Shown here: one piece after another, positions 36,184 to 45,491 of the stretch
Numbering within the stretch: the first letter of the stretch is position 1
Layout: every line of letters begins with the position of its first letter
From: Nostoc sp. CENA543
GTDB taxonomy: Bacteria; Cyanobacteriota; Cyanobacteriia; Cyanobacteriales; Nostocaceae
Reading direction: 5' to 3'
NCBI RefSeq assembly: GCF_002896875.1
Contig: NZ_CP023278.1
Span: 3,596,001-3,660,000 of the forward strand
DNA length: 64,000 bases
The notes under the pieces: generated by a model
The model's database searches: none
What the model was told of the DNA's origin: nothing
The model's input: the letters and a program-made list of their open reading frames with translations, nothing else
Position numbers and translations under genes: made by a program

Positions 36184-37158
36184 CTAAAACTTAGATGCGA
36201 TCGCCGGGGGTGTAAAACTCAGCATTAGTCCGGCTAAGGTTCTGAGTTTTAGACTCTCTTTGAGGGAACGCCAAAAGTAAGGGCGTGCAGCTTCTAGCTG
36301 TTGATTACGCATTAAACCTATGCCTAGCGTGGTGCTGACATGGGCCCATTGTTGTTGAAAATAGGGGTTAAAGTCTTTTAGTCTTTCATCTGCCATAAAT
36401 TGCTCATAGCAGAACATATCGGCTCGTGCTTTGCGGATTTTGGCTTGGGGGTTGCGCTTACCACTCAGCATTGTGTCTGTTTGTTCATGGACACGATAAC
36501 GCGTCAGTTTTTCTGGATAAAAATAAGCTCCTAATCCAGAACGACAACAAAGATAGTTCAAATATATATCCCATGACCCCCCAACTTCAGCCGGAATGGC
36601 ATCCCAATCAATCACATCCCGACGAATCACCGCAGCTGTGGCTGAAGAGACGGATCTATCTATTAAAGCGAGACGATAAAAGGGTTGATATATGCCTTTA
36701 GCTAGATGCGATCGCTTATAGAACTGAGAACATTCTTGAGTCATCGCATCATCTATATTGCCTTGTGCATCGATGACGTAATGATCACAAAAAGCTAAAG
36801 CCAAATTTGGGTTAGCCTCTAATGGTGGGACAAGCTTTTCTAAAAAGTCTGCTTCCCACATATCATCATCTAACAAACTAGCGACATATTTTCCCCGCGC
36901 CATTTTGAAAGCTTTGATAGTGTTTCCAAACATCCCCAAGTTTGTAGTATTGCGAGAAAAGCGAATCCGAGGATCGTTAAATGACTCGACAATAGCTTGG
37001 GGATTTTCAGGACTACAGTTATCAGAAACAATAATTTCAATATGGCGATAGGTTTGTCTGACAGCACTTGTTAAGGCTGCTTTTAAGTAATCTGGACGAT
37101 TATAAGTAGGTGTGATGACGCTCACCAAGGGAGTTGGAGAGTGAGTATCTATAGCCAT
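36184..37158 (-). CDS. Glycosyltransferase family 2
   Basis: A 324-residue GT2 enzyme. It starts with PLVSVITPTYNRPDYL, has IIVSDNCSPENPQ, the nucleotide-sugar motif LLDDDMWEADF (DDD), and a GT2 C-terminal region (GSWDIYLNY). The last 80 residues form helices typical of polysaccharide GT2 enzymes. Same strand as its neighbours; 100 bp from the upstream GT2 gene. Confidence 0.88.
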   Translation of the reverse strand: MAIDTHSPTPLVSVITPTYNRPDYLKAALTSAVRQTYRHIEIIVSDNCSPENPQAIVESFNDPRIRFSRNTTNLGMFGNTIKAFKMARGKYVASLLDDDMWEADFLEKLVPPLEANPNLALAFCDHYVIDAQGNIDDAMTQECSQFYKRSHLAKGIYQPFYRLALIDRSVSSATAAVIRRDVIDWDAIPAEVGGSWDIYLNYLCCRSGLGAYFYPEKLTRYRVHEQTDTMLSGKRNPQAKIRKARADMFCYEQFMADERLKDFNPYFQQQWAHVSTTLGIGLMRNQQLEAARPYFWRSLKESLKLRTLAGLMLSFTPPAIASKF

Positions 37159-37258
37159 AATTTTGAATATTTATTTTTGCCAGATTGTGTTTTACAAGCA
37201 AATAATAACGATGCCACCAATTAGTTTCTTCAGACGAGAAAGTAGGATATGAGTTCTT

Positions 37259-38323
37259 CTAAGATGATTTCAGGTAGTTGATGGCTGCGGAAGTAGCTGT
37301 TGTTTGATATTTTGGAGTCCTTGATATTTTGCGTAATAGCGATCGCATTCCCTCCCAAACCATGATTCTGATAGCAGATTTAATCACTTTGAAGGAAGCA
37401 CGATACTGAAGTGCTATTTGCAGTTGCGCGATCGCTTGTGGTATCTTGTCTTGAGCAAATAATGCTAAAGCAGCTTCTAAAGATAAGAAAGCACAGTTTT
37501 GCTTGGCGATTTTGTGAATTTTGCCGTTGATAGCAGAGGGTAAATAAGATTGGAAAATAATTTCTACTGTATCAAAGGTTTCTTGAATGAAAGTTTTACT
37601 TTTAGCATTGAGTTGAGTAACAGACAAAAAGTGTCTACGCCATAATGCTAAAGGTTCCGCCTCAAACCACATGGGGTAATTGGTGAATACTCTCACCCAC
37701 ATTTCCCAATCGCCACTTAAACCACAGCGTCGGTCATATCCTCCTAGTTGTTCATACACTTCACGGCGTACTACTGCAACTGATGGGACGGAAATACAAC
37801 ATAGTTCGGCAATGCGCTCTATCCAACGACTAGGAAGAATCCCACTTTCTGGTAACTCTAAATAAGAAAGTCCTTGCCAATTGCTATGCTCATCAATATA
37901 TACACTGCGACAAAAAGCAGCACCAATTTGCGGATTTTCTTGAAAAGCTTGCGCCATTTTTTGATAAAAACCGTCGCGCACACAATCATCACTATGTAGA
38001 AGATGAATCAAATGACCCCGTGCTAATTCCAAGCAACTATGAGAGTTATTAATCGCACCAACATTAGTAGGTTGACGATAGAATTCCACACGACCTTGAC
38101 CTAGTTCTGCAACTACGGCTGCGGGATCGTCTTGTGTAGAACAATTATCAATCACTGCAATTTGCATGATATCGGGGCCGGGATCTTGCGCTAACACACT
38201 AGCCAAGGTTTCACGCAGATATTCTGCACAATTGTAAGTAGGAATCATCACCGACCACAGTGGACGTGTAACTCCTGCTGGAACTGGTGCAATTTGAGGA
38301 CAATGAGGATGTGGTAAATTCAT
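37259..38323 (-). CDS. Glycosyltransferase family 2
   Basis: A 354-residue GT2 enzyme with PLWSVMIPTYNCAEYL, IAVIDNCSTQDDP, LLHSDDCV (DD motif in place of DDD) and GLSGDWEMWVRVF, the acceptor-side motif. The frame begins with a TTG at 38341; the ATG at 38323 is six codons later and is more likely. The C-terminal 100 residues are helical with a basic end. Fourth gene from the 3' side of the run of GT2 genes. Confidence 0.87.
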   Translation of the reverse strand: MNLPHPHCPQIAPVPAGVTRPLWSVMIPTYNCAEYLRETLASVLAQDPGPDIMQIAVIDNCSTQDDPAAVVAELGQGRVEFYRQPTNVGAINNSHSCLELARGHLIHLLHSDDCVRDGFYQKMAQAFQENPQIGAAFCRSVYIDEHSNWQGLSYLELPESGILPSRWIERIAELCCISVPSVAVVRREVYEQLGGYDRRCGLSGDWEMWVRVFTNYPMWFEAEPLALWRRHFLSVTQLNAKSKTFIQETFDTVEIIFQSYLPSAINGKIHKIAKQNCAFLSLEAALALFAQDKIPQAIAQLQIALQYRASFKVIKSAIRIMVWEGMRSLLRKISRTPKYQTTATSAAINYLKSS

Positions 38324-38353
38324 AACCTTAATAATTTCCAATTACATTTACTA

Positions 38354-39322
38354 CTAAATTGTTGTACTTTCCGTATTAACAGCAGGACGAGCCAAAAATT
38401 TTCCACTCTTGGACAAAAACCGAGCTAGATAATACACACGTTCTTGCCAGGAGTAGAAAGACCAACCCAAAATTAAACGGGAAATAGCCCAAACTTCACG
38501 ACTATTCCATTTACCTTGCTGGTAATACTTAGTGCGGCGATACTGAAGATTACGGGATAGGTCAACTCTGGTAGGATAATTAATCCGTTCTAAAAATTCG
38601 TTAATGTAGCGGTTGGTTTGTTCAATTCCTGCTTGTGCTTTTGCTTCCTGTTCTTTGGTGGCTACCCCTTGACCGATGTGATTGTTCGCGCCATGAATGC
38701 GGTAACTACCCAAATTTTCGTGTAGTGTTTTAATCTTACCTAAAAAAGCAGTGCAGTAAATTATGCAACCATCAGCCCAAATCCGCCATTTAATCGGGTC
38801 AATAGGGAAGACTTTTGCTAATGCTTCCCGCCGATAGGAAAGTCCAGAAGTTGGAGGAAAACACCACGCATTACCAGTATTTAAGACTACTTTAGCTAAA
38901 TCGTCACTCAACTTTGGCCCCTGAGTAGAAGCATTATTCACGTACTTGTCATCAGCATCAATAATATCTAAATGGTGCATGACACCAACTACATCTGACG
39001 TGTTGAATATCTCAACAATGCGCTGTACTTTTTCAGGTTTCCAAATATCATCAGCATCCAAAAAGGCGATGATATCACCACTAGCGGCTTGAAACCCTGC
39101 ATTAAAAGCACCACCTTGTCCTTGATTGGGTTGGAAAATAGTTTTGATTTGATTTGGTGCTTTTGCTTGCAGTTTGGTGATCACATCACGACTATCATCT
39201 TTAGAACCGTCATCGACAATAATGATTTCGATGTTGGAATAGGTTTGAGCTAAAACAGAATCAATTGTTTTAGGAAGATAACGAGCGTAGTTATAGTTAG
39301 AAATAATAACTGAGACTTTCAT
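38354..39322 (-). CDS. Glycosyltransferase family 2
   Basis: A 322-residue GT2 enzyme: MKVSVIISNYNYARYL, IIIVDDGSKDDS, GGAFNAGFQAASGDIIAFLDADD with the D-x-D metal motif, then WRIWADGCIIY. The ATG at 39322 is preferred to the frame opening at 39358 because family members begin there. It is the first gene after hepA; in Anabaena PCC 7120 a glycosyltransferase also follows hepA, from memory. Confidence 0.9.
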   Translation of the reverse strand: MKVSVIISNYNYARYLPKTIDSVLAQTYSNIEIIIVDDGSKDDSRDVITKLQAKAPNQIKTIFQPNQGQGGAFNAGFQAASGDIIAFLDADDIWKPEKVQRIVEIFNTSDVVGVMHHLDIIDADDKYVNNASTQGPKLSDDLAKVVLNTGNAWCFPPTSGLSYRREALAKVFPIDPIKWRIWADGCIIYCTAFLGKIKTLHENLGSYRIHGANNHIGQGVATKEQEAKAQAGIEQTNRYINEFLERINYPTRVDLSRNLQYRRTKYYQQGKWNSREVWAISRLILGWSFYSWQERVYYLARFLSKSGKFLARPAVNTESTTI

Positions 39323-39481
39323 AGTGATATTTATTATTGGAAATGGGGAATAGGACATTGGGCATTGGGATAAAATCTCTTCTATACCAATTCACTATAA
39401 TTTTGAAATAAATCCAAATTCAGAAATCTGTGTAGAATAGAGATTTTTGAATTTTGAATTGGTATTACACCCTTGTATATT

Positions 39482-41299
39482 TCAAGGTTGGCTAGTTTGA
39501 TTTTGCATTTGGTGGTATTTCCACAACTTTCCTTTGAGTTCTAGTAATTCTTGATAGCCGCCTTGTTCTATTATTTTTCCTTGTTCGAGAACGACGACTT
39601 TATCAGCTTTCGCAATAGTTGAGAGTCGATGAGCGATCGCAATTACGGTTCTACCCACGGCTAGTTTTTCTAAAGACTCTTGAATCAATCGCTCGGATAC
39701 TGAATCTAAAGCACTGGTAGCTTCATCGAGGATGAGGATTTCGGGATCTCTGAGTAATGCACGAGCTATTGCTAGTCTTTGTCTCTGTCCTCCCGATAAG
39801 CGTACACCGCGATCGCCTAATTTAGTATTGAATCCTTCTGGCATTTCTTCAATAAATTCTAAGGCGTTCGCTAGTCGAGCCGCTTCGCGTATTTGCGCTT
39901 CACTAGCTCCTGATGTCCCGTAGGCAATATTTTCTCGCACCGAATTGTTGAAAATAAATGTGTCTTGACTAACTACAGCCATTTTTTGACGGAAGGAATA
40001 GATATCCAATTTCTGTAAATCAATACCATCGACTAAAATATGGCCTTCAGTGGGATCGTAAAATCGGGGGATTAAATCAGCTAATGTAGTTTTACCTGCT
40101 CCAGAAGCTCCTACCAGTGCTGTTGTACGACCACGTTCAACAGTCAAGGTGATATTATTCAGCACTAAATTATCGGCAGTATAACCAAAATCTACAGATA
40201 CTAAATCTATTGAGCGTTTTAAACCTGAAAATTTAATTTTGCCGTTTTGAAGATAAGGTTTATTCTGAGTTTGTAAAATCTCTTTAATTTTGTCTGCTGA
40301 ACCTTGCAATGTACTCAAGAAAGCCATAGTGCCATTGACATCTTGAATGTTAGGAATGACTCTAACGAGAACAAAGAAAAATGTCAATAATGACGCAACT
40401 GGTAATGTAAAAGTTGTGAAGGAAATCACAATCAAACTAATTAACACTGTCGTGGCGATGCCTTCTGCTATCGGCTTCACCATTGTCCAAGCTAAGACAA
40501 CTTTAATAGCGGCATTCAGTTGATTGTTACTCGCTCTATAGAAACGCTGTCTTTCAAATTCCTGTGTACCGAAGGCGTGGATTGTACGAATTCCGTTAAT
40601 AAATTCGACAGCCGTAGCTGTAAATTGAGAGTTAGCTTGTGAAATACCAAAACTGGTTTCTCTGACGCGCTTATTTAATGTAGATAGTCCTACGGCTAGC
40701 AGTGCAAATATAAGGACAGAAATCAGAGAAAGTTGCCATGATATTAAAAACATGACAATGAAATAAACACAAACTGTGAGGAATCTAGTGAAAACAAAAG
40801 CGGCTCCACTAAAAGCCTGTTTGATTCTTTCAATCTCTGTAGTAATTGTATTAATGAGTTCTCCAGAACGGGTTTGAGTAAAATAACTCAACCTCATAGC
40901 CTGCAATTGTTCAAAGATTTGCTTATGCAAGCGATCTGCTAAATTAAGTTGAGCTGATTCGGTATAGATGCCAGCAAAGTAATTGAAGGCGGCACGCATC
41001 CAGGTACTCAGCAAAATTAATATAGATATGCGATATATAGGACTAATCGGCACAATATCGGAGACTAAAACTACATCAACCCAAGCAATACCTGTGTGCA
41101 TCAGTTGATTAGGATTAGTCAGATTTTGTAAAAATGACAGGAGAAATCCAATACTCACACCTTCAAAACTAGCAGCTAGAAAGGAAAATATAACGGCTAA
41201 AATAGCTATTTTGCGAAAATGCTTTAACTCTCGCAAAATCAAATAGTTGTTTTGCCAAAATTTATTAGCTAGCAATAAATTAATTGGTTGTTTAGGCAT
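39482..41299 (-). CDS. hepA: HepA-type ABC exporter (heterocyst envelope polysaccharide)
   Basis: A 605-residue half-transporter with six TM helices (about residues 30-330) and a C-terminal nucleotide-binding domain: Walker A GASGAGKT at 397-404, signature LSGGQ at 501-505, Walker B ILILDE at 521-526 and switch His557. The length, ABC type and surroundings match HepA of Anabaena, required for the polysaccharide layer of the heterocyst envelope; the gene there is induced during differentiation. Its place next to a HepC-type gene and a set of glycosyltransferases supports the name. The upstream 304 bp contain a perfect 17-bp inverted repeat. Substrate export is inferred. Confidence 0.85.
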   Translation of the reverse strand: MPKQPINLLLANKFWQNNYLILRELKHFRKIAILAVIFSFLAASFEGVSIGFLLSFLQNLTNPNQLMHTGIAWVDVVLVSDIVPISPIYRISILILLSTWMRAAFNYFAGIYTESAQLNLADRLHKQIFEQLQAMRLSYFTQTRSGELINTITTEIERIKQAFSGAAFVFTRFLTVCVYFIVMFLISWQLSLISVLIFALLAVGLSTLNKRVRETSFGISQANSQFTATAVEFINGIRTIHAFGTQEFERQRFYRASNNQLNAAIKVVLAWTMVKPIAEGIATTVLISLIVISFTTFTLPVASLLTFFFVLVRVIPNIQDVNGTMAFLSTLQGSADKIKEILQTQNKPYLQNGKIKFSGLKRSIDLVSVDFGYTADNLVLNNITLTVERGRTTALVGASGAGKTTLADLIPRFYDPTEGHILVDGIDLQKLDIYSFRQKMAVVSQDTFIFNNSVRENIAYGTSGASEAQIREAARLANALEFIEEMPEGFNTKLGDRGVRLSGGQRQRLAIARALLRDPEILILDEATSALDSVSERLIQESLEKLAVGRTVIAIAHRLSTIAKADKVVVLEQGKIIEQGGYQELLELKGKLWKYHQMQNQTSQP

Positions 41300-41603
41300 T
41301 TTAATTTAGTGATTACTTGTTTAGCAAAGATATGGTTAAAACAGTTGTCAGTTATCAGTTCTAACGGTGTATATTTGAGAATTTATAAGATACACCAATA
41401 CTCTTCACTGTTCACTGTTAAAATCTGACTTGATTTAGGAGATTGATTGAGTGTTAAATATTAACACTCAATCAATCCGTAGTTAAAACTAGAGTTGTGT
41501 AGAATTTTGACTGTATAAAACCCTATTAATTTAGTATTTCTTACATCCTGGTTAACTCTCAGGACAAAGTAAATTAAAGAGTTATACTCTGAAAATGCAC
41601 TAT
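41300..41603 (-). promoter_or_regulatory. hepA upstream region
   Basis: An AT-rich 304-bp gap between hepC and hepA that must hold the hepA promoter if hepA has its own. Besides the 17-bp palindrome at 41441-41477 it has GGTGTAT...ATACACC, an 18-nt-spaced inverted repeat, at about 41365-41396. I see no exact NtcA site (GTA-N8-TAC) in it. In Anabaena, hepA expression depends on elements upstream of the gene. Confidence 0.5.
41441..41477. promoter_or_regulatory. Perfect 17-bp inverted repeat upstream of hepA
   Basis: GATTGATTGAGTGTTAA (41441-41457), ATA, then its exact reverse complement TTAACACTCAATCAATC (41461-41477). It is 142 bp upstream of the hepA start. No T-run follows on either strand, so an intrinsic terminator is unlikely. 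It could be an operator for a dimeric regulator or a structured 5' leader. The half-site TTGAGTGTTAA recurs upstream of hepC at 42627-42637. Confidence 0.75.
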
Positions 41604-42332
41604 TTACGACTCTGTTTTAACTTCCCATGAATTTGTGACGATTGGTAGCGTACTTAGCTGTTCTGATCTAGATAAACTGATTCGTACCGCATCTTCTAAA
41701 ATCCAGCAACGGGTGAAAATTAAACTAATATCACCTCGAATGACATTCCATAATATTGGTAGATTGTCTAAGCCTGATTGGCGTAACCAGTACCCCAACT
41801 GACTATTTTTCTGACTATTGGTAGAAAATCTAATTAGTTGAAATAGTTTGCCTTTTTCACCTACACACCATTCAAGACTAAATAATGATTGTGGTGAATA
41901 AAGTTGCATGAGTATGATTAATGTTGCCATTACTGGCAATAATAAAAGCAGTAATAAGCCTGCAATTAATCTATCTATAAATTGCAGCCATATTGCTCCT
42001 TGGCTAGTTCTTTTGAATAGCCTTGAGCCATCAGCAAGGCGCAAAAATATCGGTTTATGAGCTTGCTTACAAGCTTCAGCCCAAAACTCTAACATATTTG
42101 TGCCGAGTTTTGCATCTATACTCACCAAATTAACTGGAGAATGTTTTAAACATTCGACTAGTAATTGTTGGTTATCCAAAGAGGGTAAATATGGTTGTGG
42201 TAATCTTTTGGAAGAATTGACCAAAAGTTGGCCTCGTCGCCATTGCAATGTGTAGTGAGCAGAGCAAGACTCTAGTTGTTGCGATGTGAGAGGATAGTAA
42301 TTATCAAGGGTTGGAACTATTGTGCTGGTCAT
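41604..42332 (-). CDS. hepC: HepC-type divergent bacterial sugar transferase-like protein
   Basis: A 242-residue protein whose second half resembles bacterial sugar (phosphoglycosyl) transferases: FIDRLIAG, a membrane segment at about 122-145, GEKGKLFQLIRFS and LRQSGLDNLPILWNVIRGDISLIF. However, the usual 30-40 residues between the KFR-like motif and the LR motif are reduced to about 10, and the catalytic Asp-Glu pair expected there is absent; the usual terminal SLVGPRP reads SLIFTRCW. It may be a non-catalytic scaffold. It lies directly upstream of hepA, as hepC does in Anabaena. The first 110 residues match nothing I recognise. Confidence 0.72.
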   Translation of the reverse strand: MTSTIVPTLDNYYPLTSQQLESCSAHYTLQWRRGQLLVNSSKRLPQPYLPSLDNQQLLVECLKHSPVNLVSIDAKLGTNMLEFWAEACKQAHKPIFLRLADGSRLFKRTSQGAIWLQFIDRLIAGLLLLLLLPVMATLIILMQLYSPQSLFSLEWCVGEKGKLFQLIRFSTNSQKNSQLGYWLRQSGLDNLPILWNVIRGDISLIFTRCWILEDAVRISLSRSEQLSTLPIVTNSWEVKTES

Positions 42333-43082
42333 ATGTCTTTGGATTTATACAAAGTAAATCACTGAGCTAATATCAAAGACTATCAATGCCAAAGACTTTG
42401 AGGAGAATTAGCATTTTTGGTCAAATTTTGTAGATACTTGCCGTGAAAAACATCCTGGTAGCAACTGTATAGACAGCTAGTATCTAATTTGTTAAATAGA
42501 TAAATAGCACTCAACATCGTGATAAATTTGACTGTTAAACATTTAACTCTCTAATTTTAATTAGGGATGTTGGAGAGATTGAGAGAACAATTAATTCAGT
42601 ACAAAATCTATCTTTTGTTAGTTGAGTTGAGTGTTAACTATTTATTTACTTAGTTGACAAAATTGATCAAGCTAGTTCAGTATTGTCTTTGATTCACTTA
42701 AAATCAATTTCAATCTCTAGGATATAAGACTCTGTAGAAATGACTATGCACCTAGATGAATTCTTTATTTACTCTTTAAATAGACAGTGTTTTTCCACCT
42801 TAATATAAAGGTGATATAAATATACTTAATTATTTGCTAATAATAATAGTTAATTTATTACACTAAAAAAGTTTAATAATTACAGATAAAAAAGTCAAGT
42901 ATTCCAAGAAAGTTTAATATAAAATTGGGGCTATTTACAGAAATAAAACCCATGAAAAAATGTGCGATCGCCTGTCTTTCATTTGCAGCGATCGCACAAT
43001 AAAAATAGGGATTGGGGATTGGGGACTGGGAACTAGGTTAAATATCTCCCCTGCCCCCTGCTCCCTGCCCCCTTGCCTCCTC
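42333..43082 (-). promoter_or_regulatory. Long upstream region of hepC
   Basis: A 750-bp, very AT-rich gap without a plausible gene. It contains GTTAAA-CA-TTTAAC (42534-42547, a perfect 6-bp inverted repeat) and TTGAGTGTTAA (42627-42637), which resemble the hepA palindrome. HIP1 sites lie at about 42963-42995 and a GATTGGG heptamer run at 43009-43034. The length suggests complex regulation or a long leader. Confidence 0.5.
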
Positions 43083-45314
43083 CTACTTCTCCACCCCTTG
43101 ATGTAAAGCAAATCGATTCTCTCTGGCGTACTGCACATATGTACTACCAGAGTTAGCCACACCATTAGCAACGATTCCAATCAGGTTTAATCGGCTTAAC
43201 ATGGCTGTCGCTTCCGCGATTTGGGTACGTGTCACCTTACCCATACTTGCGACTAACACCACACTCCGACAAGAAGAAGCCGTCAACATGGCATCTACTA
43301 AACCCAGAACGGGTGGTGCGTCGATAATCACCAAATCATAGTTCTCCTCAAAGGCGTGCATTAGTTCCGCCATGCGGGGAGAACTCAACAAATTGGCGGG
43401 ATCAGTAGGTCTGGGGCCAGCTGTCAAAATATCAATGTAAGTTGAACCGACTGAATGAGTACCTATTTGATGCGGTAAAGTAATCTCACTAGACAAAATA
43501 GTGGAAAGTCCTTGCTCATTCGGCAGATTTAGCTGTTCATGTAAACTAGGCTGGCGTAAGTTGGCATCAATCAACAATACCCGTTTGTGTAGCCTAGCCG
43601 CACTCATCGCTAAACCCAAAGCAAAACCTGATTTACCCTCGTCTACCACAGGTGAGGAAATCATCAAAGACTTTAAACTAGCAACGGAATTTAAAAGTTC
43701 GATGTTTTTGTAAATCAAATCCAAGGATTCCCAACGGGGAGGAGATTGTAAAACCTCTACTGTCCAAGGTGCAGGCGTTTCTGGCTTCCCAAATGGCAAC
43801 TTAATTACAGATTCTCTGGTTTTAGCTGGTGGTAGTTTAGGTGTAGTTCCCAACAAAGGTAACGCCGCTTGTTTCTCCAATTCAGCCGTAGTGTGAACGG
43901 AATCATCAGATGCTTCCCGAATGAAAGCCGCAATACCACCCAACATTAACCCCACTACCGCACCTAACAACAGATTTTGCTGAAGATTGGGGCCTAACTT
44001 CATACCAGCTTGGGGTTCTTCCACAACTTCCCAATTAAATCCACCCTTGGCTAGTTCTTGACGCAACTGTTGTTCTGCACGCAACAATTGCTCTAACCTT
44101 TCCCGACTGAATTGCAACTGTGGTTTAATGCGGTTGTAATAAGCCAAGAGAGGCGGGAAGCGTTTAATTTCTTGGCGTATCTGATTTTCTTTTTGTGCCA
44201 GAGTTTGATCACGGGCAGTCAATGCAACTATGATTGTCTGGGTTTCTACGAGTTGGCTAGCCAGAGTTAAATCGATTTCACCAAACTGACCCTGTTCTAG
44301 AAGTGGTTCTCCAGACCTCATCACGCTAGCAGACTTCACACCTAAAGTTCTGCCTACTTCTTGTTGCAATAATTCCTTTTGGCTTTGCAGTTGTTCTTTC
44401 AGCTTTTGAACGCTTGGGGTTTCATCAGTGAAACGCAAGCGTTCTTGAGCTAACAATAATTCAGTTTTTTGAATTTCGTTGAGTAAACCTTGATAGCGTG
44501 TGGACTGACTCAGACGAGAAGCCACTAAAGCATTTTGGGGAGAACGGTTTAATTGTTCTTCTAGAGATTTTTGTTTAGCAATAGCCTCTTGATATTGAGA
44601 GCGAGTAGTGCGGCGTTCTTGCTCAATATTATTCAAAGCATCTTCTAAGGCTTTGGCTTGTGCTTCTGGGTCGATTAAATTTTGGTTTCTGCGAAATCTT
44701 TGTAAGTTAGACTCAGCCGCATTCACTTCTTCGCTGGCTTTGCTCAACTGTTCTCGGATAACTTGCAAACCCTTTTGCAGACGAGTATCCTGTTGCTGTT
44801 TATTGTATTCCACATACACTTGACGAATTGCACTCAAAACTTTTTGAGTCTTTTCTGGGTCGTTATCTGTGTACTCTACTTGGAAAATTTTGGTAGCTAG
44901 ATTATCTTCTTTAGTTCTGAGTTGCTCCAAAGCCAAGGTACTTTTGAGGTCAGCTACAGTAATATCTGGATATTCAGATTTTAGTTTATCAACTGCCTTT
45001 TGAATCAATCCTGAACTTTGCATCAAATTCAGTTGTGTGGCAGTATCTATCTGTACATCAGGTTCAAGAAACTGATTTTCTGGCCTAGTTGTATCATTCT
45101 TACCTTGATAGTTGGGTTCTACCAATAGCTGCATTGAGCTTCTGTAGGTAGGCTTGGTTCTAGCGGTGACAAAAGCTGCGATCGCAATTGTAATGATAAA
45201 GACTCCCACAAACCAAGGAAATCTGCGAATAAACACCGCCAGAATTTGTCCATAACTGGGTTCTGTATCTTGATTGGAATTGACAATATTGGTGCTGAGA
45301 CTAGTTTGAACCAC
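43083..45314 (-). CDS. Wzc/GumC-like polysaccharide co-polymerase with BY-kinase-like domain
   Basis: A 743-residue protein. A Wzz domain lies between TM helices at about residues 34-52 and 446-464, with coiled-coil-prone sequence from 170 to 425. The cytoplasmic C-terminus resembles CpsD/Wzc tyrosine kinases: Walker A VVDEGKSG (Lys561, Gly563 where Thr is usual), Walker A' LLIDANLRQP (583-585 reads D-A-N instead of D-A-D), Walker B VIIDAPPVL (Asp665). Only two tyrosines (726, 729) occur near the end, rather than the usual cluster. It should control chain length and export; kinase activity may be weak. It lies upstream of hepC. Confidence 0.88.
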   Translation of the reverse strand: MVQTSLSTNIVNSNQDTEPSYGQILAVFIRRFPWFVGVFIITIAIAAFVTARTKPTYRSSMQLLVEPNYQGKNDTTRPENQFLEPDVQIDTATQLNLMQSSGLIQKAVDKLKSEYPDITVADLKSTLALEQLRTKEDNLATKIFQVEYTDNDPEKTQKVLSAIRQVYVEYNKQQQDTRLQKGLQVIREQLSKASEEVNAAESNLQRFRRNQNLIDPEAQAKALEDALNNIEQERRTTRSQYQEAIAKQKSLEEQLNRSPQNALVASRLSQSTRYQGLLNEIQKTELLLAQERLRFTDETPSVQKLKEQLQSQKELLQQEVGRTLGVKSASVMRSGEPLLEQGQFGEIDLTLASQLVETQTIIVALTARDQTLAQKENQIRQEIKRFPPLLAYYNRIKPQLQFSRERLEQLLRAEQQLRQELAKGGFNWEVVEEPQAGMKLGPNLQQNLLLGAVVGLMLGGIAAFIREASDDSVHTTAELEKQAALPLLGTTPKLPPAKTRESVIKLPFGKPETPAPWTVEVLQSPPRWESLDLIYKNIELLNSVASLKSLMISSPVVDEGKSGFALGLAMSAARLHKRVLLIDANLRQPSLHEQLNLPNEQGLSTILSSEITLPHQIGTHSVGSTYIDILTAGPRPTDPANLLSSPRMAELMHAFEENYDLVIIDAPPVLGLVDAMLTASSCRSVVLVASMGKVTRTQIAEATAMLSRLNLIGIVANGVANSGSTYVQYARENRFALHQGVEK

Positions 45315-45325
45315 GTTTATTATCC

Positions 45326-45480
45326 TTATTTGTGAATGGCTAGGAATTGGGAATGGGGCATTGGGAATGGGGTATTGGGCATTGGAAATGGTTCATTGAT
45401 TGGGGGGATTAGGGAAGAATTGACTTTTTCTGCTTTAATTTCTCTTCGTTGCCTATTCCCCATTCCCCATTCCCTATTCT
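45326..45480. repeat. Heptamer-type repeats between wzc-like and GT4 genes
   Basis: Runs of GGGAATGGGGCATTGGGAAT and, further on, CCCCATTCCCCATTCCC in opposite sense, so the two halves are partly complementary and could form a hairpin. Open frames through this DNA on both strands are made of repeat sequence and are not genes. Confidence 0.75.
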
Positions 45481-45491
45481 CTGTTCCTTTT

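Noticed and set aside
41300-43082. NtcA binding site (GTA-N8-TAC) upstream of hepA or hepC
   Set aside because: Candidate GTA triplets do not have a TAC at the required spacing; no exact match was found by eye.
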